Positions 34,501 to 46,390 of a DNA stretch of 64,000 nt are shown one piece after another (position 1 is the stretch's first letter; every line of letters starts with the position of its first letter). The stretch covers positions 17,319,383 through 17,383,382 of the forward strand of contig NC_135252.1 of assembly GCF_964204865.1 (NCBI RefSeq), read 5' to 3'. The notes beneath the pieces are model-generated. The model was not told where the DNA came from. It did no database searches and worked only from the letters and a program-made list of their open reading frames with translations. A program made the position numbers and the translations under genes. Origin of the DNA: Styela clava. Its lineage: Eukaryota; Chordata; Ascidiacea; Stolidobranchia; Styelidae.

Positions 34501-37500
34501 TGATAACAAAATTGTTTTGATGGCAAAATAAAGACAGGTTATGACTGCTTTTTTTCTTAGTTTCTCCTCTTGAGTGATTGAGTAGCTAAACGATTTTATG
34601 GTGCATATAAAACCACAAGTTTCCTATTCCCTGTGTATCTTCCCGTTAGATCAGGGATTCCCAACCGGTGGTACGCGTACCACTAGTGGTACGCGGGAGC
34701 TTTTCAGGTGGTACGCGTGCAGCTTTCTGTTGTATTCGATATATATGACATCACAATCATGTTATTTATTGACGCTTTTGCAAGAGTTCTTGTTAGAATA
34801 GCCAACTCGTCGCCTGTGATTGCTTTGCCAAAGTTTTGGCTGAGTATTTTAAAATGTCGAAGCGAAAGTATAGTGAAAATTATATTGAGTATGGCTTCAT
34901 TGCTATTGAACATCGAGGAGATATCTTACCTCAGTGCGTGATCTGTATGAAAACCCTTTCAAATGCAGCTTTGAAACCAAGTTTGCTTAAGCGACACCTT
35001 GAAACCAATCATACAGATAAGATGAACCGAGATAAGAGTTATTTTGAGCGACTTGGGGAGAACGTGAAGAGACAGCGCATGGATCACACAGGCCAGTTTT
35101 ACCAAAAGAATGCGGGGATTGTAAAGGCATCCTACGAAGTATCTCTTCTGGTGGCCCAACACAAAAAAGCTCATGTCATTGCAGAGTCTCTTATTTTGCC
35201 TGCAGCTAAGATATTAGTCAGAAATTTGATTGGAGAAGAGTCAGCGGCAAAGTTGGATAGTGTTTCGCTTTCTAACAATACCGTGAAACGACGCATCGAG
35301 GAAATGTCAGTTGATATTACTGACCAGGTGATTGCAGGAGTAAGAAATTCGAAGTTTGGATTTGCCTTACAACTTGATGAATCGACAGATGTCACAAACT
35401 GCTGCCAACTGCTTGCCTACGTCCGCTTTATTCAGAACGATACTGTAAAAACGGAATTAATGTTGAATCATGAGCTGTCTACTACATCAAAAGGAAAAGA
35501 TATTTTCAACTCTTTGGATAATTTTTTCAAGGAAAATGAATTAGATTGGGGAAATCTTGTCGGATGTACCACGGATGGGGCTCCCTCCATGCTCGGCAGA
35601 AAATCTGGATTTCAAGCCCTTGTCAAAGCAGTGTCACCTCGCGTCGTAAGTGTTCACTGTTTCATACACAGATTTGCTCTTTGCACAAAAGTTCTTCCTG
35701 CAAATTTGTTAATGTGCTTGAACAGGGTCATCAAAATCGTAAATTTTGTTAAAACATCAGCTTTAAATACTCGATTGTTTAAGGTTCTTTGCGAAGATCT
35801 CGGCTCTGATCACACGTGTCTCCTTTATCACACAGAAGTACGTTGGCTCTCTCGAGGAAACACAACTAAACGTCTTTTTGAAATGAGGGATGAATTACTT
35901 TTATTTTTCCAACAGAAAGACCATGACTTTCAAAACGACCTGCAGGATGAGGATTTTATTGCGAAGTTGGCTTATTTGTCAGATATATTTGAAACATTCA
36001 ATCACTTAAATTTGTCATTTCAAGGGAAAAACTGCACAGTCGCAGACTTTGTTTCAAAACTGGGAGCCTTTATCAGAAAGCTGAATTTATGGAGAAAAAA
36101 TGTGGAAAACAAGCGCTATGGTATGTTTAAATTTCTGTCAGCCCTTGAAATAGAAATCAGTGATGACTTGTCCAGAGAAATTACCCAGCACCTCTCGCTG
36201 CTAACTGCTGAATTGCAGCATTACTTTCCAGATACCTCATGCTGCCCATACGTCACAGATCCTTTCTCAGTGGACCCAGCCGACCTACTTGTTGGTACAG
36301 GGGAACAAGAGGAACTGATAGACATACAGGAGGATCTGGAAGCAAAAAAACAATGCAAAGAATATTCTGCAATAAACTTTTGGCTTAGTATGGCTTCTTC
36401 ATACCCAACGCTAGCTTCTCACGCTATTCCACAACTACTGATTTTTCCTTCTACTTGGGAATGTGAGCAGGGATTTTCTATTCTTATGAACATCAAATCA
36501 AAAAATCGAAACCGACTAAGTGCCCCCGGACATGACTTCAGATGTGCTATTAGCAACGTTATGCCGCGCATCGATCAACTGGCGCAAGACAAACAAAAAC
36601 AAAAATCCCATTAAATTTAGCCGTGCACTTTTCGTTGTTTATTCTGATTGGTAATTTTGGTACATTCGTTAAATTTACATCCTGATTTATCATGTTATCA
36701 TAATAAATTGGTTTTGTAAAATTTGTATCAAATTAGCTGTTTCGAAAATAGTGGTACATGTTGACAAATCGTGGTGCCCAAGTGGTACGAGAACGTAAAA
36801 AGGTTGGGAACCCCTGCGTTAGATGAAGACGTCCAGTAATATACGGGGAATGTTGAGAATATTATTTTAGTCGTAAACTTGTATTTTGGATCTCAAGAGA
36901 CACTGCATAAAATATTTGCGTTTGACAAATTTTCTAGTCAGATTTGCATGGATATGTATTTCAAAAACGCCCAAAATTGTCTCGCATTAGTTCTGGCAGT
37001 TGATCAAATTTCTTTTGTTTTCAGGATACGACGTGTCCAATCCATACGGTCAACATTGTTCATTTCGTATGATAGCGCATGAACACGAGTCTTCGAACGC
37101 TGAGAATGAAGCAAGATATACTCTGTTATATCATGCCGCTTCCAGAATGAGAAAAGAAGGCTCAAACACTTTGAGGTCAGTATCCTGGATACGTGCAATT
37201 TGACAGATAGACCCGAATCCATCCAAATATTTGCAATCGTATTTCGCCGAGTTAATTAAAAACCATATTCAGAGCATGATCTGTTGGTGCGCTATGATAT
37301 CGCTTGGCGTCGTTTTAAAAAGTATATAACAATAACAGATAATATCAGGAAGTTACATAAAACCGAAACCAAATGCTAATAATAAAAAACAAAATATTCT
37401 GCGCGCGTTTGCTCAAAGCGATAATATCCGCGGAAGTCAGGTCAGATGGAGGTAATTACTGTAACGAACGCCTCCGACTATTGTATGAAGGTAAACAGAT

Positions 37501-38277
37501 TATTCATCATTTGTAGGCATACTTGTCAGTAAGTATAAGTCCACCACCGCGCGGTCAGTCGAAAGCCGTCAAATTTGACAGCCACGAACACAAATGCTAT
37601 ACGCTTTCGTTTGTAAGGATTTTGAGAGATAGAAAACCCATCCAATTTAACTACAGCACGTCATATGAATTAGAACAAAAAACAATTGTAGAGGTTGAGT
37701 ATTAGAATCAACAAATAATGGGCGCGACTGAACGTGTGGTGTACAATGTATTTCTTTTACTCTGCGTTATATGAAGCGTCTCGACTTTCGATCCACATTT
37801 ATAAGTATAGGTTTTTTGGAAACTTAACCAAAACTTTTCCGAAGACAAAATAGCGGAAAAATTATTTCATTTATGCCACTATTTACGACACTACCTAAAA
37901 CTGCCAAGTAATTGCAAATAAAACAACAAAAACGATTCATTGGTTACAACCATGCTTGATATTCTGTCCAAGTAAAAGAGTGTATGAGGGACTGCTGAAA
38001 TTCCAATTGTTGCGTCACTGGTATTACGGGAATTGGCCATTGTTACAGAAATGCACAAGCAAATCGTTGCTCGGAGAAATATATGGTGTACCTTGCTTGT
38101 TTAGAATACGTTTATCTATTTTTTTTCAGATACAAATTATTGTCTGTGAAGAGATTTCCACTGTACGTTAACATCACAGTTGATATAGGAAGACCATCCA
38201 TGAAAATGTTAAAGTTTATGTCGAGAAAAATGTCTTGGACGGAAATATGCATTGCACGAGTTCCATGGCGAATGTAA
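31576..38277 (+). CDS. Beta-1,4-galactosyltransferase-like protein (5 exons)
   Basis: Golgi type II glycosyltransferase family 7, transferring Gal (or GalNAc) from UDP-sugar to terminal GlcNAc or Xyl. Exons: 31576-32170, 32619-32783, 33829-33969, 37025-37175, 38130-38277; 399 aa with consistent phases. A short cytosolic tail is followed by a signal anchor (about residues 15-33, [13 protein letters not shown]). The catalytic domain shows [31 protein letters not shown] (DVD metal site, about 209-211), WGWGGEDDD (about 280-290), [14 protein letters not shown] and [15 protein letters not shown]. Exon 3 must begin at the AG at 33827-33828; the nearer AG at 33836-33837 would create a stop. Exon 5 extends about 30 aa beyond the usual family end. 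The exact member (B4GALT1-7) is not resolved. Intron 3 contains a full hAT transposon. Confidence 0.9.
32853..33430 (-). pseudogene. Decayed mariner-like (Tc1/mariner) transposase fragment in intron 2
   Basis: On the minus strand, 33223-33041 encodes [10 protein letters not shown] followed by [10 protein letters not shown]. This matches the region before the last catalytic Asp of mariner-type DDE transposases (WPARSPDLTP signature), then decays. The plus-strand left edge CAGGGTGAGGCAAACAAA (from about 32853, preceded by TA) looks like the element terminus. The other end is not clear. Non-functional. Confidence 0.7.
34652..36816 (+). mobile_element. Complete autonomous-type hAT transposon (2165 bp)
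   Basis: Inverted termini CAGGGATTCCCAACC and GGTTGGGAACCCCTG differ at one position. They are flanked by the perfect 8-bp duplication CGTTAGAT (34644-34651 and 36817-36824). Subterminal GTGGTACGCG repeats at the left end and GTGGTAC repeats at the right end are likely transposase-binding sites. It holds one intact transposase gene on the plus strand and sits in the third intron of the galactosyltransferase gene, in the same orientation. Confidence 0.96.
34854..36614 (+). CDS. hAT-family transposase with BED zinc finger
   Basis: Cut-and-paste transposase, 586 aa, uninterrupted. An N-terminal BED-type finger (CVIC ... KRHLETNH, about residues 30-60) binds the element ends. The RNase H-like core shows LDESTDVT (first Asp, about 175), [10 protein letters not shown] (second Asp, about 240) and HCFIHRFAL (the C/DxxH motif, about 270). 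The C-terminal dimerisation/catalytic Glu region reads [11 protein letters not shown] (about 535), followed by KNRNRL. It resembles vertebrate ZBED5/FAM200-type domesticated hAT proteins. Start chosen at the ATG at 34854; the frame extends upstream only through TTG. Flanking termini and target duplication indicate a mobile element rather than a domesticated gene. Confidence 0.93.
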   Translation: MSKRKYSENYIEYGFIAIEHRGDILPQCVICMKTLSNAALKPSLLKRHLETNHTDKMNRDKSYFERLGENVKRQRMDHTGQFYQKNAGIVKASYEVSLLVAQHKKAHVIAESLILPAAKILVRNLIGEESAAKLDSVSLSNNTVKRRIEEMSVDITDQVIAGVRNSKFGFALQLDESTDVTNCCQLLAYVRFIQNDTVKTELMLNHELSTTSKGKDIFNSLDNFFKENELDWGNLVGCTTDGAPSMLGRKSGFQALVKAVSPRVVSVHCFIHRFALCTKVLPANLLMCLNRVIKIVNFVKTSALNTRLFKVLCEDLGSDHTCLLYHTEVRWLSRGNTTKRLFEMRDELLLFFQQKDHDFQNDLQDEDFIAKLAYLSDIFETFNHLNLSFQGKNCTVADFVSKLGAFIRKLNLWRKNVENKRYGMFKFLSALEIEISDDLSREITQHLSLLTAELQHYFPDTSCCPYVTDPFSVDPADLLVGTGEQEELIDIQEDLEAKKQCKEYSAINFWLSMASSYPTLASHAIPQLLIFPSTWECEQGFSILMNIKSKNRNRLSAPGHDFRCAISNVMPRIDQLAQDKQKQKSH

Positions 38278-38330
38278 TTCACGTTTTATTTCTTCAATCG
38301 AACGATAGAAGTCGCAAGAAAATATTAGAA

Positions 38331-38336
38331 AATAAA
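38331..38336 (+). terminator. Poly(A) signal of the galactosyltransferase gene
   Basis: AATAAA, 53 nt after the TAA at 38275-38277, the first canonical hexamer downstream. Confidence 0.6.
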
Positions 38337-38889
38337 GGAATGACGGAAAGTCAAAATTCAGGAAGAACGAAGCAGATACCATAAAAATTTAAACTAATAT
38401 TAAATGAAATTGACGATTACCGTCTATTTTCACGCTAAGACTTCAAATGTTGTATTACGAAATAAATTTTAAAAAAATATATATTTATTTCATACCACAT
38501 TCGAGTGGCGATTGAACCGTATATCTATCCGTATTCTCAATTAGCATAAATTAATTTAATAAATGGATTAACTAGATTTAGTTGCCTTGCATTCAATAAT
38601 TTGGAGTGTATAAAATATATTTTTTTTATGCAAACTTTTGATTGGAAGAAAAATACTTCATACCGTCAGTGGTAATGATCAGGCTATTCATTCAGATCAG
38701 AGCTGGGCAAATTACGGCTGGAACCGGCCCACTTGTGTGTGATGAAATTACGACTATAGTTTTTATGGATATAAATTTCTGTTGAAAACATCGATGAAAA
38801 TAACGTCACAATGACGCCGATTGTTACATTGTGCTTCTAATTGTTATATAAAAGTTGAGCTAGCTGTTGTAAATGAACTGTTTTTTTAT

Positions 38890-38950
38890 TCATAGTCCTT
38901 CAAATTGAGTTTTGAGCCTCCGGTCCAGTAACCAAGTCTGTAACTGGCCC
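38890..38950 (+). repeat. Short dispersed repeat also present near 25031-25093
   Basis: TTCATAG ... ATTGAGTTTT ... CCTCCGGTCCAGTAACCAAG matches the flank of the insertion at 25094-25577 and gives that element's empty site. Confidence 0.6.
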
Positions 38951-38979
38951 ACTCGATTGTAGGACAACAGAACTATCCT

Positions 38980-39487
38980 TGCTTTTAGGTATGGCTAAAG
39001 AAGCCTTCTTTGCCGATATTATGCTGTTAAACTTTATATTCATTCGATTACTGTTTTGCACATTTGTACTGTCGATGTCGAGCATGTGTAGTTTTATTAA
39101 TAAATTAATTTTCAGAAATGAAATTGTGTGCTTGGCTCAACCACTGCAGAAAAAATCTGTTGTTATTTTGTCGCACGCGAAGATATTATTGGCCAGTAAC
39201 GATCAACTTCGCAGATCAGTATGGCTAAAATCAGATCGTAGGATCATTATGGGCATTTTGAATGTTGCATACCCACTGAAAAGGTATCCAGAGGAGAAAA
39301 AATATGGTTTACGAGTGGCATAAAAGAGTTGGAAAGCTCTACAACCTCAATTCAGATTGTTATTCGGGTACTTGTGAATGTGGGACAGCATTGTATTGAA
39401 ACAAGTTTAAAAATTAAACTTAAAATGCTGATGTAACATTTTTTCAGACTTTTTTCATTGATTCCCTGCTTCGCTTCATATCTATCA
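38980..39487 (+). repeat. Left end of WSCD duplication unit 1
   Basis: Sequence such as TTTATATTCATTCGATTACT and TTTTCAGAAATGAAATTGT recurs at 54401-54480, the start of unit 3. The part from about 39370 (GTGGGACAGCATTG) recurs at about 47390, the start of unit 2. This defines the segmental duplication boundary. No gene of its own is recognised here. Confidence 0.7.
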
Positions 39488-40354
39488 GGGGTGCCCTGCG
39501 ATGGCCACGTCTCGATCAGTCCATCGCGTCTGATGTTGATTGAATTTTAGTGAAATACCCCCCAAAATTGCCTCAAATCAGTTGTGTGTTTTACAACAGG
39601 GAGAATACAGTACTTTACATGTCCAAAATACAATATACACATACGATTTTGGGTCTGACCAAGCCCGATAAAGCATATTATTACGTAACAAATGCAAGTT
39701 TTTCCGCTGCCAAGGTTAAAAAATGAAATGCTGAATATCGCATGTTTAGACTAGAGTTTAGCGAGACTGATCTTACAAAAACTTTTGCAGTATGCGAAAC
39801 TTACTGTCTCACTCCAAGAGTAGTGTGATAAATTTTATTCGCAATGGTAGCAGTGGCATCAAAATGCCTAATTTGTTCTAATTCTAAGCAAGCGAGGAAT
39901 CGCATTTGAAGAAAATTGTAAATTAGATACTGAAGTTTGAGCAGTCTTGTAACATTTATGGTTTGAGGATATTTATTTTTTGCTGTATAGATAATACATG
40001 AATACTTGTAGAGGTTTTTTAAAAAATTTCAACACTTACGACTAAAAATCAGGCACATCTGAATTGTATGATTTAAATAAATCTTGAAAAAAAAGATGAA
40101 ACATTTACTCCGGGTACAATTAAATGATCGAATCAACAACTTGGATGGAACATAAAAAACACAAATTTTGTGTCGATTTCAATAATAATGTACGCACAAA
40201 GCCTTCTTATTGGCAGCGGTAGAATTTTTTGTATGCGTGTGTGCAGTTATCTGCATATTCAGTTTTTGTGTAGGACCTTATTACCGATCAGTCGATCGCG
40301 ATCTATTTCGAAGATTTTAGTCGATCGCGGGCAAAAGCAGGTTGGCCACCCCTG
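39488..40354. mobile_element. Non-autonomous hAT element, CAGGGGTGGCCAACC family, copy B
   Basis: 867 bp, beginning CAGGGGTGCCCTGCG and ending AGGTTGGCCACCCCTG. Flanked by ATATCTAT and ATATATAT (one mismatch). Unit 2 has CTTCGCTTCATATGCAAGGC at the equivalent place (about 47642), without the insert. It lies just upstream of the first WSCD-like gene. Confidence 0.85.
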
Positions 40355-40507
40355 ATATATATGGCTTACATACGCCAGACCCTATACTCAACAACTAGTA
40401 TGTTGTCTCTCTCATAAATTTGTAGTAGTTGTCATAGGATTTTAGCTGAAGTCTCTTCGGTATTATTTATGATAGAATATAGATGAATAATAAAAATTGT
40501 CATCTGA

Positions 40508-40801
40508 TACCCCCGTTTAGTTTCATCCCATATATGCGCCTCGGGCGCATTACATCTCATTGAAATTACAGTGTTCAATCGCAACAGATTTCGGCCATTA
40601 TGCTATCATAACGGAAATGTGATTCTGGGGGAAACATGCAGTTAAAATCACGTTTTAATATGTTACAACCATAAGTATTTTCAAACGCAACCCATTGATA
40701 AAATCGATGCAGAAAAGCGTCTCTTACAAGCGAAGTACATTGCACTGTTGTTGAACATGGGACTTGGATTCGTGTACGATTATACTCAACCACATATAAG
40801 G
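40508..40801 (+). other. Exon-like leader block of WSCD unit 1
   Basis: Conserved block, also at 47770-48060 and 57230-57520. Read in the frame that is open in unit 3, it encodes NGNVIL, KYFQT, AEKRLLQAKYIALLLNMGLG and YDYTQP, then a GT donor after ATATAAG (phase 2). That phase is compatible with the AG inside the signal-anchor exon (41201). In unit 1 this frame contains a TAA (after ACATGCAGT, about 40638), so here it can only be untranslated or dead. No known domain recognised. Confidence 0.4.
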
Positions 40802-41190
40802 TAATATTCTGAGACGGGTTTCAAAATTCAGGTCGGTTGACAAACAGTAAGTCTCGTTGGTAATATGCAGTCGTGTTACAATTAGTATCTATGGATAAAT
40901 ATGCTGGTGAAGCGTAGGATTTACAGGCATTTACTCATCGTTAGAATGAGTACAAGGTGAGACAAAGATTTGTTTTTAGACCGAGATTTGCAAGGTATAC
41001 AGTCGGTTCAAGTATTCCGACTAGGTATAATATTTTTTTACAATGACGGCTATTGTGCCTAGGTACAATCCATCACGTGAGAGAGTCTGGCGTTGCGTTA
41101 TCCTGGTACAACCGATATCAAAACTCATTTTGCACTGACCGCCACTGATGTGATTACAAACGTCATGACATAAGTTCTATAATTAACCCA

Positions 41191-44100
41191 ATGTATTTCA
41201 GAAAATGCTCGTTTTATAGGACAATTTTGTCTGTCGCCGTGACTACCCTTTTCTGCTTAACTGCATTGATCAAATTACAATATCACAAGTATTTATACAA
41301 GTGAGTTACATCGTTTTAAATTACTTTTTGTTGTTATGGTAGTTGTTTGTGTTTTTGCATCCTAGAAATTTAGCGCTGTGGTTTATACAAACCAAGAAAG
41401 GAAAGGTTCTCATTATTGTCAGAATTAGCCATGTTTTCTTTTCTTCCTTTGTCTTCTTTTATCTGCGTGAAAAATCTTTTTCGACACTAACTTATGTCGA
41501 AACAAAATATCGGTCAAATTTGGAACCAGTAGTGCCAAGATTCGATCTTTCATGCGAGGATATGCCAGCACATCGGTCAATTCAAAAGTCTGAGGGTCGC
41601 GAAAACGTGGGTCGTGCTGAAAAAAGTTGGGAGAACACCAAATATACTATCATCCAATAATTTATTTTCGCAGCAGTGTAACTTCGATAGACACAGTTCA
41701 TATGCGAAAAGGAACACCAACCGTTTCTGATACTGTCACAAAAGTAGACGTTCATGTTGATATAGAATCAGTTATTCGATGCAAATCACAAAGCATGGGG
41801 TGTTTCAATCTAGCGGTGATGAAGGAAAAAATTGATAGAAGTGAGCAAAGTTCTCTGATGTCATGTCTTCACGACTGTTCGAAAAGGTTAGTTTCACGAA
41901 ATCGATCCTTTGGGCATGTATCAAATACGGCAACACCAGGGTAGTTTTTATTTGATACAAAGTGTTTAAACTATTTTAACATTTCAGTACATAAAGATAA
42001 GTCCCTCAAAGCTGTTACGCATTATTTTTTTTATATTTCTTCACTTTTCATCATTTGCTTAGCTAACACCTTACCGGTGCCAGTGCGTGATCTTCGCATC
42101 CATAAATTTGAGCCATACTCTCTTTTTTGATAAGAAAGGTTTAATACACAGGAAATATTTAGATTTTCTGCTATACAAAGCCTTAATGCGAACCAATAAC
42201 CACGTTTTTTACGAACCTCGAACAAATTCTATCTATCTATGCAATACAAGTATCAGGGATCACGTTTTCATCTAATAATATTTTAATATACTTCATGATT
42301 GAAGTGCATTCTTACTCATATTTCATTGTTGTTGCAGTACTTACCGTTACTACGGAAAAATAGAATCAACTTGCTATTGTGCGAATGATTCCAAACATTT
42401 GGTGGATATTCAATCATGGACATATTGCGACAAAACATCAAGACAAGATAAAAGAATCGAGATATTTCATATTACAGAATCGTGCCATAAAGGTCAGTAG
42501 TGAATATATGTAACGACGATATAAATTATGGACTTTTCCGATAGCTGAGTCTGGACCAGGACCGCATACGTTTTTTTAATTAACTCTTGTAAAGACAAAA
42601 CAAGCCTAGATTACTCAAATCTGTTTCTGCAAAAGAAAATAGTTGTGAAAAACAGTCTTTCGTACTTTACAGGGTTTCCTGAAGCTCTTGTTCCAAAATA
42701 TTACGTAGGTTGTGTTCCACTGCTACCCCAAATATTTATGTTTGACAAGGATAAGGTATTCAGAACAAGTGCGCCATCCGTCGAAAAATGCATATATTTG
42801 TGCGAAGAAAGAAAATTTCCACTCGCGATGAAGAGTCACGAAAAAACTACTTGCCTATGCTTTGAACCGAGGACAGTGTAAGTTAAATAATGTATTAGGA
42901 CAATAGATTGTTGTTACAGGGGATACTTTTCATTTCAAGTGGCGGGAATCGGGGAGTCCGCCGGAGCCGTTCTCGGAATGTAGTGATATTCAGCGAATCC
43001 GTTCTTGTTTTTTTGCCTCAGACATTAGACGACCGCAGCAAATGTGCACCGCAGTTAATCACTGGCGTAATATTTGGGGTTTCGAAAGTTATATATTATA
43101 TTTATTTGAAGCGTGTCATGTTGATATATCTTACGTAGTAAAGTATGAGGGAACCTGTCGTCGATACAAAGAATCCCACCACTGAGAATATCTTTCAGAG
43201 ATGATTAAGCGATTGATTACAAACTGTTCGGATAAGATATTAATCTTACAACTGGTGACAATTCCCCGGAGGTGGTAGGCTATATATATAATATTGTACA
43301 AACTTTATTTGATACATATATAAGTATTTATTCAGTATTTTTTATTGCAGATTTCGTAATGCCACGGAGTTGGAAACATTACTTAAACAATGTGACGGAA
43401 GCAGCAAAGAAAAATCTTTTCATCTTTATCACACTTACCAGGAAAATCGTTTTTGCTCGAGTCGCGCATTTTTAGAACCAAACGAATCTCCTGTGACTGC
43501 TCTCGCGAGTCCACCAGGATCGGGAAACACCTGGATGCGATATTTACTTGAAGTCGCTACTGGAATTTATTCAGGCTCATCTTATGGCGATAAAAGGTTG
43601 CGTAAAGGAGGTGCGTGCATGTGAAATAAACGCGAGAGTAATAAAATATTTTGCCGAGTCTTCCGCTAACGTGCGTAGGCAAATTAATCTACTCTTTTAA
43701 AATGCCTTCATTTAATCTCACACTCTAGATACCGCCGAGTAAATAAATAACTGTCGGTATTTGATGGTGCAATGTTATTAGTTACCACGGACTCAAATGA
43801 AACTGCAATAATGTTTGAAAATGACGCGTTTCAATGGCTTGTCTTGCTGTTTCCGAACCCAATAATTTTATGCTTCTAAAGTGAACCTGATGATTCCATG
43901 AATAACAACGCACAGTAATAAAGTTTTCAACCATTCAGGTTTTATCGGCGAATGTACAACTTACAATTCTGGCAGGACATTGGCGGTAAAGGATCACTTC
44001 ATGAAGGAGAAGAATCGAAATTACAAACGTGCAATAATACTTTTACGAAATCCATTTCATGCGTTACTGGCGGACTATCACAGAAAATATTCTGGTCATG

Positions 44101-44586
44101 TTGGGACAGTGGATGATGAAAAACTCACACCCGAAGGTAGGCAATAGCCTACCTAACATGTGTGTGTTCTAAGATAACTTTGGCTTTGAGAATGTATGTT
44201 TTTTCTTTGTAGTTTTCAAGGCGTATATTTCAAAGAGTGCACCGGAGTGGCTTCGCAGACTTCAAAGATATTTCACACACGTGAAAGGAGACAAAGTTGT
44301 TGTTTTATATGAAGATCTTGTGGACAATCTGCTGCCTCAGATGAGAAAAGTTGTCAATTTTTTTCCAAGAAAGTTGATGGAAAAATATATTCCTAGTCTG
44401 GAAGACAGACTGGTGTGCCTAATTCTTGATCACACCGGGTCCTTCAAAAGACCAAAGTCGGAGTTCCCGTATTATCTTTTTGATGAAAAAGTAAAAACTA
44501 CGATTCGAAAATCACTAGGCGAATTAAGAAATTTATTTAGGCAGAACAATTTGGGAGAGCTTCCAAAATCGTATTCTGATACATGA
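41191..44586 (+). CDS. WSCD-like protein A: type II membrane, WSC domains plus sulfotransferase (7 exons)
   Basis: Relative of vertebrate WSCD1/WSCD2, predicted Golgi sulfotransferases. Exons: 41191-41300, 41674-41886, 42338-42492, 42673-42877, 43351-43610, 43939-44136, 44213-44586; 504 aa (human WSCD1 about 575). Short basic N-terminus and signal anchor (about 11-30, [15 protein letters not shown]). First WSC-like Cys domain about 60-155 ([24 protein letters not shown]); second about 165-227 ([25 protein letters not shown]). Sulfotransferase domain: P-loop [14 protein letters not shown] (about 280-290), [32 protein letters not shown] (3'-phosphate region), [28 protein letters not shown] overlaps the stop codon. 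The acceptor of exon 2 is a CAGCAG pair, so one Ser may be optional. Substrate unknown. Confidence 0.92.
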
Positions 44587-44613
44587 ATAAAACTCCGTGA
44601 GTGTGAAATTTTC

Positions 44614-45790
44614 ATCCTCCCACATTAGGCAAATGTCGATACATTTATTAGACGAGTGTTTCCAATGCAAAATATTCTCTTTATGCAAACTCTTTACTTT
44701 TTATTTCTGCTCACAAGCAGTGCTCAATATAAAATATCCTCCACTTTTATTTTAATTTTAGCAGTATATATATACGCTTGAATAATTGTGCTTCACTCGT
44801 TTCGTCAAGGTAACACGGCTCTAAATAATTTTCTGAATGAGTGTGCAGGTCTGTGAGACAAGGGATTACCCCCCGACGTTATAGTATCATTCTTACTTTC
44901 AAACTTTGTAGGGTCAGAGTTTAAATTTGAACCCAGAGTTTGGATTTCAGATGCTCATAAATCATAGATCAAATCTAACAAGAAATTGAAGAGGTCACAA
45001 GCGGAGTTTCCATAATCGAAATCCTCCCACATCAGGCAAATGTCGATACATTTATTGGACGAGTGTTTCCAAACTCTTTAGTTTTCATTTCTGTTCACAA
45101 GCAGTGCTCGATATAAAAAATCCTCCACTCTTATTTTAACTTTAGCAGTATGCTTGATTAATTGTGCCCTTCAATCATTTTGTAAAGTTAACACGGCTCT
45201 AAATAATTTTCTGAATGAGTGTGCAGGTCTGTGAGACAAGGGATTACCCCCCGACGTTATAGTATCATTCTTACTTTTGAACTTTGTAGGGTTAAAGTTA
45301 AAATTTGAACAACCCAGAGTTTGGATTTCAGATGCTCATAAATCATAGATCAAATCTAACAAGAAATTGAAGAGGTCACAAGCGGAGTTTCCATAATCGA
45401 AATCCTCCCACATCAGGCAAATGTCGATACATTTATTGGACGAGTGTTTCCAAACTCTTTAGTTTTCATTTCTGTTCACAAGCAGTGCTCGATATAAAAA
45501 ATCCTCCACTCTTATTTTAACTTTAGCAGTATGCTTGATTAATTGTGCCCTTCAATCATTTTGTAAAGTTAACACGGCGTTAAATAATTTTATGAATGAG
45601 TGTGCAGGACTGTGAGACGAGAAATTTCCCCTGACGTTATAGTATCATTCTTACTTTTGAACTATGTAGGGTCAGAGTTAAATTTTGAATAACCCAGAGT
45701 TTGGATTTCAGATGATCATAAATCAAATCTAACAACAAATTGAATAAGACACAAGCGGAGTTTCCATAATCGAAACGTGGTAATCCAAAG
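44614..45790 (+). repeat. Three tandem copies of the WSCD 3'-flank, period about 381-407 bp
   Basis: The block starting ATCCTCCCACAT.AGGCAAATG begins at about 44614, 45021 and 45402. The second period is 381 bp; the first is longer, with an extra segment. Landmarks in each copy are GACGTTATAGTATCATTCTTAC and CACAAGCGGAGTTTCCATAA. Units 2 and 3 carry only one copy each (52886-53340 and 62058-62450), so this amplification arose in unit 1. Confidence 0.85.
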
Positions 45791-46390
45791 TAGAATATTT
45801 CTATCCAATCTAATACATATCATGTATGTTAAGTGCTAAATTTACTTCTTAAAACAACTGTACGACTCCACAGTAAGTTTAATTAAAAGTGATACGTCTG
45901 TAGTTACAAGCTGAATTTTTATAATGATTGTCGCAGCGAGGAAGTTCCCCCAATCGATTGAGCGACTAGGAAGCTATTTGGCACATTATATCCCGACGGT
46001 AAACCAGGTGGGAGTTGAGTTCATGGTTGAATATATCATTTAGACTTCTTATTGCTCCAATACTATAAAAATGACAAGAGAGCAATGCTCAAATATGTGG
46101 ACAAGCAGACAATTCCTCAAAAATCATATGCGGTGACTTACCAGTACCTGTATCGGGGTACCGTGACGGTACAGAGACTGTCATATTTATTTTAGGTCCT
46201 GTGACATTGATCCATACTTCTTGAATATATTGAAATATCTCGTTCTATGAGTCAATTATGTATCGTATCAGGTACCACAGTCAAACATTTCACATAAAAA
46301 CGTTACTAAATAACATGCGTCAACTCAACACCATCTGAATCGAAGTACAGCTTTTGGTACAGTGACTGTCATAGCCGTTTACGGCTGATG
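45791..46390. other. Unit 1 right end and unique spacer
   Basis: 45850-46060 still matches the right end of unit 2 (54181-54380; CTGTACGACTCCACAGTAAG). Beyond about 46060 the sequence is unique to this junction. It contains TACCGTGACGGTA palindromes near 46160 but no gene. Confidence 0.5.

Noticed and set aside
34652-36816. Transposase considered as a domesticated ZBED-type host gene
   Set aside because: It sits between matching inverted termini and a perfect target duplication, so it is a mobile element copy.
43272-43475. Open frame with [12 protein letters not shown] over WSCD-A exon 5
   Set aside because: Alternative frame of a real exon; the sulfotransferase P-loop frame is the one conserved with WSCD proteins.
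44614-45790. Repeated blocks considered as a CRISPR-like or satellite array
   Set aside because: Only three long units, homologous to single-copy WSCD 3' flanks elsewhere in the window; a local segmental triplication in a eukaryote.
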